Source: Limanda limanda
Taxonomy: Eukaryota; Chordata; Actinopteri; Pleuronectiformes; Pleuronectidae
Direction: 5' to 3'
DNA: 64,000 nucleotides
Assembly (NCBI RefSeq): GCF_963576545.1
Contig: NC_083655.1
Location: 18,203,204-18,267,203 of the forward strand
A model generated the notes under the pieces. That model saw only the letters and a list, made by a program, of their open reading frames with translations. It searched no databases and was not told where the DNA came from. Position numbers and translations under genes: made by a program. Shown here one piece after another: positions 25,619 to 35,490 of the stretch (positions within the stretch are counted from its first letter, which is position 1; the number at the start of each line of letters is the position of its first letter).

Positions 25619-25676
25619 ATGGCGGATGGCCCCAGGTGTAAGCGCAGAAAGCAGGCGAACCCGAGGAGGAACAGCG
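25619..25676 (+). CDS. zeb1: zeb1 coding exon 1 (N-terminus, residues 1-19 plus first base of codon 20)
   Basis: This exon encodes the conserved start of ZEB-family transcription factors: MADGPRC, then the basic stretch KRRKQANPRRN at residues 8-18. ZEB1 is a nuclear zinc-finger/homeodomain protein that binds paired E-boxes (CACCT/CAGGTG), represses epithelial genes and drives epithelial-mesenchymal transition. The RRKQANP core (residues 9-15) resembles the RRKQxxP motif by which FOG, SALL and BCL11 proteins recruit the NuRD complex, so recruitment of NuRD by this exon is an inference. The ATG has A at -3 and G at +4, a strong Kozak context. The exon ends in phase 1 at the donor AGCG|GTGAGT. 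The next residues in exon 2 (VTNY, SDDEDKL, IVEEES) favour ZEB1 over ZEB2. Teleosts often keep two copies (zeb1a, zeb1b); which one this is cannot be decided here. Confidence 0.95.
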
Positions 25677-25682
25677 GTGAGT
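25677..25682 (+). other. zeb1: zeb1 exon 1 splice donor
   Basis: GTGAGT is a full match to the intron side of the U1 consensus. It is followed by TAC-type sequence and then a 17-base run of A (25685-25701), unusually close to the donor. Confidence 0.9.
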
Positions 25683-25684
25683 AC

Positions 25685-26720
25685 AAAAAAAAAAAAAAAA
25701 ACTACTTCCACGGAGGAGCCGCTGTCTCCGGGAGACGGGTCCGCGGGACCACCGGTGAATTTCAGCGAAAAGTTTGTTCCGCGGGAGAGTCGAGTTGCCA
25801 GTCTCAGAAAGTGCAGTGGAAGCAGCGAGCGCCTGAGCGGTGCACCGTTATACCTGCTGTCGCGTCTCTCCCTCCGCCTAGCGGTCCGCCGCGCCGGGGA
25901 CCGTTATACGCACCTCACCCCGCGGTCCCCGGACCTGCTCCTGCCTCCACTCCACCTCTATCCACCCTCACTCACTTTAAACCTCTTTATTTCGCCCGCT
26001 TTCATTGATTTACTCCCATTATGTCCACTTTTTTTTGTTAAGCCCACCACCGGACTCGGACCTGTCTCGTTGGGGGGGAAACGAGGCTGCCCCTGCTTGT
26101 TATTGCGGACCTCGACGGACTGGTTGTTTTTGAACACTTCGAGTTGGAAAAACACATTAGATATAATTCTGCTTCAGTCGAACGAGCTTGTGGGAATCGT
26201 TGGTGTGTTTTTGAAGGAGATGTAAAACTATTGTTGGGCTTCTTTCTGGTGCTCGGAGGCAGCAGGTAGCGCCCGGGACACTGTTGCTGAGCGCTGACTA
26301 AAAACCTGCTTTCCTGTTTTTAATTCTCGGCTTCGAGTTCATTTCACGTTGAACCACGACATTGCCACAGTGTGTCGAGGCAGTGGGACAGATCCGAGTT
26401 GTTGTGTTGATCGCGTCCCTGAGCGACTCCCCTCGCCGTCGCCCTCCCCCCCCCCCCCCCCCAACTTCTTGTGACAGTGTTCCGGGCCCCGGGTCGCCTC
26501 TCACGGTGTCCGGGCTCAGGGGCTGGACTCCGGGGTGAGGTGTTGGAGCTCAGCAGGAACCTGGATGTTGCTCGCTGCACGCGGAGGTTCCGGGGGAGAG
26601 AGGGACATCTCACGCGCGTGAAGCCCATATAAGGACAGCGGATCCTCTCCTGTCGCGCGCTGGGAATCGTGATTTCTCGCCGGACTGAGGTCGCGATCGA
26701 AACCTCAAACACTCATTTTG
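25685..26720 (+). promoter_or_regulatory. GC/CpG-rich start of intron 1 with a CArG/TATA-like box
   Basis: The CpG-rich block around exon 1 continues to about 26.7 kb. It contains a 17-base A run (25685-25701), a 17-base C run (26446-26462) and a perfect CArG box, CCATATAAGG, at 26625-26634. The CArG box also contains a TATA-like ATATAA, and GC-rich DNA lies 25-60 bases further on. This could be a second zeb1 promoter or an SRF-bound element. Overlapping open frames in the block have skewed composition and no recognisable family, and are not called as genes. Confidence 0.4.
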
Positions 26721-26829
26721 TCTCTTTTATTTCGTATTATTTGTATTTCCACTTCCCCTTTATCTCAACTGAATCTGCAGAATTAATTAAAAACAATTTC
26801 TTTGATGCGTTTTAATTATGTTCATATTC

Positions 26830-26851
26830 GGGGGGGGGGGGGGGGGGGGGG
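26830..26851. repeat. 22-base G homopolymer
   Basis: An unbroken run of G at the end of the CpG-rich block. Runs of this length are often mis-sized in assemblies and can form quadruplexes. Confidence 0.9.
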
Positions 26852-28922
26852 TTCACGCACCTTATTATGCCGTGAAAATATTATTTACGTGGTTCTAAAG
26901 TAGCCAGTAAAATTCTCTTCAGCTCCGGATACTTTGTTGCCACATTCTTCCGATCTGAAAACGCTCACTTGGCTTGAGGACTTTGATGTTCAAAGGACTT
27001 TTTCCAGTTGTTTTTACCGCATTTTCTTGAATTAAACGTATTTTTAAAATTCATTATTAACTAATTATTATATCGAGAAAGTAAGGTGGCCCTGACAAAT
27101 GCTGTCCATCAAACTCAGCCATGCACGTGTGTTTGTGCCTCCCCGTGTTGCTTTAAGGAACTGGGGCAATGCTGGGAATTCGGTGTTATTCTTTTTTTTT
27201 TTTTTTTTTAAACGAGCCTGTAGAATTAAAAAAAGGAGAAGAAGCGGATTGTTTCTGTGGTGCTAAAAGCAGTCGGGTCCGTGGGAGGCTAAATGTGTGC
27301 TCGGGTGCCGTTTAGGTGTCGTGTGGATTTCCCGAGAGGGATTTGAAGAGTAACATGTTTTGTCCTGGTTTTTGATGCAATCCAATGCTCTTCACCGTCA
27401 TTTCGTTTCTGTCATTCTTTGCGTTGTTGTGCCTGGAGTGCGTGTGCGCTGCTTCACACGCACACGGACCACACCTCAGCTAACGGTACTGCTGTCAAGG
27501 TGTGAATGTTTCTCTGCCTTGTTAGAAAAAAGGGAAGTCTTGTTTACTAATCTGGAGACACATCAGGACGTCCACTTTAAAAATGTAGATTTCTTTCCCT
27601 CTTTAACTTAACTGACTTTTAACTAAACTTTTGTAACAAATGACTCAGCCCTATTGATATTCAAAGTCACATCTGTATCTAAACAGATGTGTTCCCTTTT
27701 CACTTAAGCTCCATTTGCCTCTAAGGGCAGTGAAGTCGTGCTTTGAAGTCCTCACGTCTGACAAAGCAGCTGATCTGTCATGTAAATCAACTTCTCTTGT
27801 GTTTTGAGAACTCCTCTCTAACATTCAATTGAAGGCTGGTGTTGCATGTCCTCACAGCCTTGGTTTTGCCACAAATCACTCACTACTTATAGGGTGAAAA
27901 AAAACTTTAGCTAGCCAGTGTTAGGGGCTCCGTATAATTAAGGGAGCCCTCAGGTTGTGTCCGGCTTGTTATGGCCAGTGGCTCTGCCGTGTCCCGGGCT
28001 CGCTGGGGGAGCTGACATCAAGGTGAGCTCCATTCCCCCCCCCCCGCTGTAAACAGAGAGGTGTTAACAGCCCGCAGGATGACAGGTGTTTGCAATCGGT
28101 GTGATACTAAGGCTTCCTTTGACGCTTCTACCCAGTCCGCTCCCCTCAGGAATAAAAGCCGTTCCGCGCAACGGTAATTTAACACAGCAATTTGGGAATA
28201 GAGGAATGCACCCGGTATTAACATTCTTTGAAAAAATAAACAGGCCTGTCCTGGGACAGCTTTGTACCCGAGCTCCGGCGCTGTAGTCAATGTTCTCCGG
28301 ACGGTGTTAGGAGTCACTTTTGAAACAAGCGCTCACGCAGGCAGCAAGGAATTCTATTTATTTGACAATATCAACATATGTCATTGGTCTCGTCCCCATA
28401 TTCTGACTCTTCTCTTTTCTCTCTCCCTCCATATCCCCCCTTCTCTGTCTCTATTTCATATAACACTTGCACCTTAATGAATCACGCAGCAAATAAGGAA
28501 AATGAGCTTGTGGGCTCGGCACTTGGCAACAACTCATGTGATGTTGAAGAGCATGTTTATTGGCCTGGTAAAACTATACCTTACTAAACTAAGTGCCCCT
28601 GGCCTCATTCACCCTGTGTAGAAACTACAGAATATGACCACATGTAGCAAGAGTGAAACTGATCATGTTTTAGTGATAGCTACAGTTTGTTTGGTAGAAA
28701 AAGCCATGTTTTGGGTTCTAGGAGGAGGTGGCGATTGTCTCGGTCCACATGCCACTTCAGTTCTTTAAACATCTGTTTACATTTAGAAGGTCCTCCCCCT
28801 GTTTTGTGAAGAGTTTAGCAGAGGAGGACATTTCTCATTTATCTCACTGCTGCTCACAAACTTCCTTAGCAGCTTCATTTGAAAGTGCCAAGTAAGAAGA
28901 AAATCCCCCCCCGCCCGCCTCT

Positions 28923-28923
<1 letters not shown>

Positions 28924-28971
<48 letters not shown>

Positions 28972-28984
28972 CTCTCTCTCTCTC
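28924..28984. repeat. (CT)n microsatellite
   Basis: About thirty CT units with a single CG interruption inside zeb1 intron 1. The opposite strand gives a Glu/Arg repeat frame that is an artefact. Confidence 0.95.
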
Positions 28985-30633
28985 TTCCTCTGTCTCTCTG
29001 TCACTCCTCCTTCCAGAGCCGGTCCTTTATTTCGGGGGGTTAAGACACAGTAGCCAGGGGTGCCTTTGATTGCCCCCTGACCTGGGCACCCATGCGTGCC
29101 GAGAGTATGACTTCACTTTCCCCCCCTGTGCCATTGTGAGGCTTTCGGCATGTCCAATTGTGTTTGTGTTTAAGCCTGTTCAATAAAAGGGGAAGAGAGG
29201 AGCTGGGGAGAGGGGGGGGTGTAGCTCCCTTCTTCTCTCCACCCACTCCTCTCTGACCCCTGAAACCGTGGGCTCCATGTTCCCTGTGGAGTCGAAAAAG
29301 GGGGGGATGGAGGGAGTTGGTGCAAAATGGCCGAGGTGACTGAAGAACTTTACAACAGGTGACAACTGTGGGACCGGTGCTGGTGGATGAAAAGCCTGAC
29401 ACACATGGCAGCTATCTCCCAGACCTGTATGGACCTACGGGTCAGTAAAGGTGTATGGTATGCTGCGGACATACATCAGCAAAAATAGCCCGTTAAGAAT
29501 TTAGACGCTGTACAGGTGAAGTTAACAACCGTTGTTTTTATTACCAGTGTGGAAAAAAGTTCTGCTTTGGGCTCAGGCTCATCCCTCCACATCAATCGGG
29601 CTGGGAAGAGACCTGTCCTCATCTGACCATCAAACTTACGTGATGTACACCCACACTCCCACCTCGGTTAAGGCAGCTTAATGTTTAGCTGCTCCCATGG
29701 AGGCTGAGAGCATTAGCCTATAAAAAGGTAAAGAAGGGGTTTTAAACCCAGAGTCAGTTTCAGTAACCCCCTTAACTGCGCTTGGATGTGCTTTATTGGG
29801 GTTTGTGTGGCTGAATGCTTAAATGAACCATTGTGTGTTCAGGCCTTAGTGAGAAAGCCTGAGGAGAAAGAGCCTAGTTACCTTTGCAGTTTGCCTGCTC
29901 TACCTCATACACTTTCAGTGGCAGAAGAAAAGGCCCATTCAGCGGGCCCGGCATGGGGAGGGAGAGCCCTTTTCACACTCGGCTTGTGGGAAACTTCTCC
30001 TCCATACTGTGCATGCCATTTGCATATGACCCATTCTTTTCCCAAAGGTCCTTGCGAGGGAGGAATCTGTGGAACGTTCACAGAATTCATCAAATCCCTC
30101 TCTCACGCGGGCCTCAGGCTCTCGAGAGCCTGTGTCGCGGCACTCTCTCTGTGACATTTTGTGTCTTAGAAATGTAGCTTACATTTGCGTCACGCCCGCT
30201 CGCCACAACATTAACACTGATGCGTCCCCGTGGCATTTCTGTCCCGTGTGTTTTAAAGTGGCAATGTGTACGCTATACCCAGTGTGCTGTTTTTAATGTC
30301 AGGCTGAGGGCTTAATTTGGCACAGCAGGCAGGAGTTCCCCCTGAATCCCCGGCTCGGGCCAAGAGGGGTCCATCTGCATGACAGGACAACGTGATTGGG
30401 TGTGCGTGCCTGGAGGCTTCCCCAGCCGACGATGACGCAGCCGTCCATAGATCGGCGACACTGTCTCTGAAAGGACAAACATATCCAGAGTGGCTGCGTT
30501 TGCTGGGTCGAATAAAAGGGGGGTAAGGAGGGGGTTGGGGGGTAGCGCAGGGATGAGGCGGTGGGAGCTTGTAGCGACGTGTCAGCTCAGTGAACTGAAC
30601 AAAAACAAAACCGTTGCTCTACAGCCAAACGGG

Positions 30634-30655
30634 CCCCCCCGCCCCCCCCCCCCCC
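30634..30655. repeat. C-rich homopolymer run
   Basis: Seven C, one G, then fourteen C, followed by CpG-rich DNA to about 30.75 kb. Confidence 0.85.
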
Positions 30656-33432
30656 GGAGTAGCAGCCCGCGCCGCCTCCTGTCTGCACGGCAGATCGTTT
30701 TTTGCTACTGTAGTAACCGGAGCTGTTGCCGTCATGAGACACAACGTGCTTGTTGTTCCTAGGTGACTTGTGTTTGTGTGACGGCCTTGAACCTAAACAC
30801 TGATACTGAAACAGAGAATTGGTGCAGGCAGGTATCTGTTGCAGGAGAGCGAAGGGAGGAGAGCTCAGTCGAGTGTGTCCTGTAAACTAACTGAGCAGAG
30901 AAGCCTCCTCTGCTGACTCCCAAAGCGCTGAGTCATGGGCAGACAGGTGCGTTTGCAAGATGACTTCAACCTTAGGAACTCTCCTCCTCCTTTTCTTAGC
31001 TTTTCTTGTCTTCTCTACTTGCTCTCCCTACAGGTGTGGGGGGGTGAGATGTAATATTCTCTAGCAGTGTGTATACTAGAGGGAGAAATTACCTCTAAAT
31101 TGCCGCCCTGGTGCAGGTGAATGTTGTGTTCACTGTGCCCAGCGCTGTGTGTTGATGTGTGTTTTTAATCATGTATATTTGGTGGCTGCTCCTCAGGCCC
31201 ACAGTGAGTCCCTTTGGGTCGGTCTCCCCCCCCTCCTTGCTCCCCCATCATCACCACTGCCTCCTCTTCTCTCCCTTCCCGCCCATCTGTCCCCTCCCCT
31301 TCTTGTGGTCCTCAGAGGAGCAGTTAATGAAAAAGACTGGACTGACAGAAGAAGCAGGAGGCGGGCCCAGTGAGGGGCATTTGCGCGAGCTTGTGTTTGT
31401 GGCAAAACCTCAGACTACTAGTGTAGCGTCTCTTCAGACCACTTGACTGTCAGTTAGTCATCCTTTTATTTTGTTGTCTTCCTATATGTGACATGCTGTA
31501 AAGGCTGGAGGTGTAGTCCCTTTTCAACGTCCCTTGACCTTATTATAGTCCCACGGTGTTTCTGTCTACAGGGATGAAATGAGATGACATCAGATGAGGA
31601 GTAATCCGCTGCCGTGTACTGTGCTTTGAACACAGCCGAGTGGCTGGCTCCTCGCCAGACCGTTATGATGATCATATTGATTTTCCTCTCCATAGCACAC
31701 AGAACTGATAATGGCCCTCCTGAGGGGGTAGGCATTCATATTCACACACTGATTCCAGTCGTCCCGAGGGCCACAGTGACTAACAAATGGAGTGGCCCTC
31801 CGTCCCCCCAAGCATGTGGGTTGAGCTAGCTAAGCTAGGCTAGCCCTGTGACAGCTCCTGCAACAAAAAAAAACCTTAGTCACCCTGTTTGTTAGTCCGA
31901 AAGAAGGCCGGCCGCTATGCTGGATGTCATCATGGATAAACATCCACACTGGATTAATGAGAGGAGAATGGCCCGGCTGAAAACAGAGGGAGGGCAGAAG
32001 AGGGGGGGCATGGAGCATCCACATCGCCCCATTTAACCCATAGACATTATTTTAACCCAAGGGGGCAACCGAGCTCAGACTCATTCATTGACTATTACTG
32101 AAGAAGGCGCTACATTATGTCCTTTGGATAAGAAATACAAAATTGCAAGAACAGAGGATAAAGAACATAGGGAATCCTTTATGTGTAACATGGATTGAAT
32201 TGATGCTGCATCTTCACAGCAGTACACAGATTAAAACAGAGGGATGAAGGTGTTTTTCTTTCTGTCCCGAGGGTAATTGCAGTATAGGAATGCTCTGTAT
32301 TTCCTAACAATGCTGGTGTTTTGTTCTCATGCATTTCTGTTGAGTCTGAAATCATGTGGTTTCATCAAGTTCCTCCCTTAAGAGACTCAACAGGCCTGGC
32401 CGCTGTTTGAGAAATACCTGTCAGTGAATGAACACTTTATTCCCTTGTTGCATCACTCCATGTGTTTCTTACTCCTACCACCTGTGTGTTGCTTTAACAC
32501 ATAGTTAGTGTCACACTAAACCTTTTAGATTTGATGGTCTTTACAATAGAGTTATGGGTTGCGATTGTGTTCTTGCTCTTGCTGACCAAACTATAGATTT
32601 ATGCCCTGTCCACTCAAATACGGATATTTTGTAAAACAACCTTCTTGGCTTCTCACGACTACAACAGAGATTTTACGAACGCCTTCCAAAGTGTGGGTTT
32701 CTGAACACTCCAGTTTCGGTGTATCCATGTGAACATGACAAATGGAGCCTTTGGGAAACAATGACGTTACAGCTTTACCGAAGCTTTGAGTCGTGTGCCA
32801 GAAAAGTCTTGGATAAGTCGACAAAACAGAGGGAAATGTAAAGATATAAAGATAAATAGATATAAGCTGAAATAAGCCTGAGCTGCTATTGTTTTGTTTT
32901 TGAAATTACTACAGCCAAAGAAGAATAAGCTTACTGAGCATGCTCACAACTTTCTTATTATTTGACAGATAATTGATGGAAACTATCTCACCACATACTG
33001 GCCCAGCATGCTTGTTTGAGCTTTGCAGTCATTTTTTTGTTCTTGTCTGGACAGAGATATTTAAATAAATAAATAAATACCCCAAACCACCAAGCACAAA
33101 GTACATTGTGCAGTTCTTTTGACTCGTGGTCTCTTTAACTCTGGGAACTGGAATCAAGCCAGTGACCTTTGACCTGTCTCAGCCCACCTGTCCTGGCTCA
33201 GCTCCACTGCAGCCAATGTTCAGGTGTTTACAGTTAAAACATACCAGGGCCTCCCCAAGCCTGTTCCCTTCATTAGTGTGAATGTGTGTAATGTGGAATT
33301 TAATGTGTGTGTGTGGTTGTGTGTGTGTGTAGTGTGTAGTGTGTAGTGAAGAGAAGGGAGTAGATACCCTCGGATCTCCATAACCAGGCGATCATGCATC
33401 TGCTTTCTTACTCATGCTGACAGGAGCCCCTA

Positions 33433-33448
33433 CCCCCCCCCCCCCCCC
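33433..33448. repeat. 16-base C homopolymer
   Basis: A run of C preceding a complex non-repetitive stretch (33470-33600) that may be regulatory. Confidence 0.85.
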
Positions 33449-33469
33449 GCCTGGAGCTTTGCCCCCGCA

Positions 33470-33605
33470 ACTCAATGAAGCGTGCCCTTTAATTGATCAT
33501 GTTCGAATTGAGCAACATCATTAATTAGCACTTGCTCATCACTTGTTTGTTTGTTTTGTCCTACTGCTCCCATCATAACGCCCGTCATTAGCTGCGTGAC
33601 GTGTC
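33470..33605. promoter_or_regulatory. candidate enhancer in intron 1
   Basis: Complex sequence with clustered homeodomain/POU-like cores: TTTAATTGATCATGTTCGAA, CATCATTAATTAGCACTTGC and GTCATTAGCTGCGTGACGTG. The last includes a CRE-like TGACGT. No coding potential or repeat signature was seen. Function is inferred only. Confidence 0.3.
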
Positions 33606-34239
33606 CGCTCGCTCGCCAGTGCTCTTACAACATCAACAAGAGCCACATGCGCTCGCCCCACCGTCTTTCTCATAAAGCGTCTCTCTGATCGGCCCCTTCC
33701 AGAGTCCCATGTATTCTTTCCTCTCTGCTCTTGTCTTTCTTTCTCTCATTCCTCTCTCTGGCAGCTGCTTTGGCTCTGATTCTCCAACACGAGCAGGTGC
33801 TGTAGGCATGCAGCAACCCGGCTATACAGCACTCATAAATAACACCTGACAAAAGTATGAGAGAGCCAGAAGTACAGGCAGAGTGAGCCAGGGAGGCCGA
33901 GATTGAACGTTTCCTCTGGCAGGAGAACAGGGTGTGGCTCACGGTCAAACGCTGGCCTTCTCAAGAAGGACATGTTCAGAATAGAAAGAGAAAATGGGAG
34001 TGCAGAGGAAAGAGGAGGAATGGAGCTTCTTCTCTCTTCGTGAAGGTGAATGTCTCTTTTTCGTGTGAAGTTGGTGTGCTTTCCTCAATGCCAACTTTTC
34101 AATAAACCCCTTTCATGCAAATTTCTGGTAAATGGATCTTTTTAAACACAAGGCCAGCACTAAGTGACTGGTTAAGGAGGAACTCGAAGTTGAGGGAAGG
34201 GAGTGTTATCTTTTTTTGTAATTAGAATGTAAGAGCTTG

Positions 34240-34430
34240 GAACAATGTTAATCGTGCTCTAAAAGCAAATGAAGAGGTCAGGAGAGAAATTATATGCACA
34301 CTTTTATAATCATCATCAGTAATGAACCAGCACTCGGAATAAATGAACCCATAAATCAAGGGCTATTAATGAACACAGCTCAGAATAAAAGCCATGCTGT
34401 CTCTTTGTCATTTTATGCTCGTCAAATCCA
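34240..34430. promoter_or_regulatory. candidate enhancer in intron 1
   Basis: AT-rich but non-repetitive DNA with several ATTAAT/AATGAA/TTATAA cores (for example GGGCTATTAATGAACACAGC). A 172-codon open frame crosses it but shows no family resemblance or splice context. Confidence 0.25.
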
Positions 34431-34959
34431 CCAGTGGCAGGCGCACATCCTGTCTCATCAGAAGCTATCGATCAGCCACTCTGGGCGAAGGTTACTTTGT
34501 CATTTTCTCTTGCCTCACCGGGAACAAAACCAGGAAGTGTGTGAGAGATTATGGCCCAGGATGCAACCTGAAAGCCCCTTTATCTCTGTGAAAACAAGAG
34601 GCTTCCTGCGGCCCTGCTCCCATCCAGGCCACCCCCACGTCCTCCTTCGCCCGCCCCGGCCCCCCAGCACCTGTGGCAGCCTATTTAAGGCTCCTCATCA
34701 GGGGCTACAGAGGCCACAGACCGGGGCAGAAAACATGAAAGCCTGGAGAGAGAATCATTGCTACGATGCAGTCCCAACTGTTTCACACAACACAAAGTGC
34801 AAAGATATATAGCGTTCCTTTTCAGACACATTCAAAAAAAGAGTTTGCCCAGGTCGAGCCCAGGAATGAATGGTCCCTTTTTTGTACTGTGCACCTCACG
34901 ATCCAGGACAGAATTGGAAATAGGGTTAAGGAACACTGCTTAGCTGCTTTCAGACTTGC

Positions 34960-35490
34960 AATAAACAATGAAAGGGGCTGCACGTGAGAACGCAAATGTC
35001 AGAGAGAGAAGCTCTGGACATACTGTGAGTTTCTCCTGCAGCAGGAGATCCTCGGGAGGATTCACCGTTAGTGATTGGGATAGTTGAGGACATTTCTAAC
35101 ACGAGACAGACACAAAACTGAAAAAAAACAAAAGAATACAAATATCTCAGTATGAAAAAGTGGTGTTGACACAGACAGAGATGTCAAGGGAGCTGTTGCT
35201 GATAAGGGCCGACGCTGATGTCAATGTACTATAAACAAAAATGTGTGGTATCAGCAGCGGAAGTTATATGTTATATCCCGCCTCCGCCTGCTGGGCCACC
35301 CCTCACCTGAATGCTCCGGAGATTCCTGTGTTGTTTGTGAATGTGTCTGAGAGGAAAATCTCCTGCTGCGTTCTTCATATGTGAAGGGCAAAGCCATTCT
35401 GCATACTTTCTGCAGTGTGCATGTCTGAAAACGGCTCATGTGTCTTCTTGGTGGCTCACCCGTGATTCCAGCCACCTCTGCCTGGGCACA
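34960..35490 (+). repeat. dispersed repeat, copy 1
   Basis: Shares with 60100-60415 the ordered blocks CGTGAGAACGCAAAT, GGATTCACxG, TTTCTAACA, AAGAATACAAATATCTCAG and AAGTTATAx...CCTGC-like sequence. The homologous core spans about 34975-35310. Sequence to about 35490 (CACCTGAATGCTCCGGAGAT and CTGAAAACGGCTCATGTGTC) resembles the continuation of the same fish element from memory. No coding capacity. Confidence 0.6.

Noticed and set aside
25619..25676. Assignment of the gene to zeb2
   Set aside because: ZEB2 shares the exon 1 motif, but exon 2 (VTNY, SDDEDKL, IVEEES, ADC) follows the ZEB1 pattern.
25451..26225. Two long open frames (185 and 238 codons) across exon 1 and its 3' flank
   Set aside because: One includes the true exon 1 frame, but both run straight through the consensus donor GTGAGT and a poly-A run into GC-rich intron. 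The translation past the donor has no family resemblance.
34294..34812. 172-codon open frame in intron 1
   Set aside because: One of the longest in the window, but no recognisable domain, no promoter or splice context, and it continues into a Pro-rich compositional stretch.
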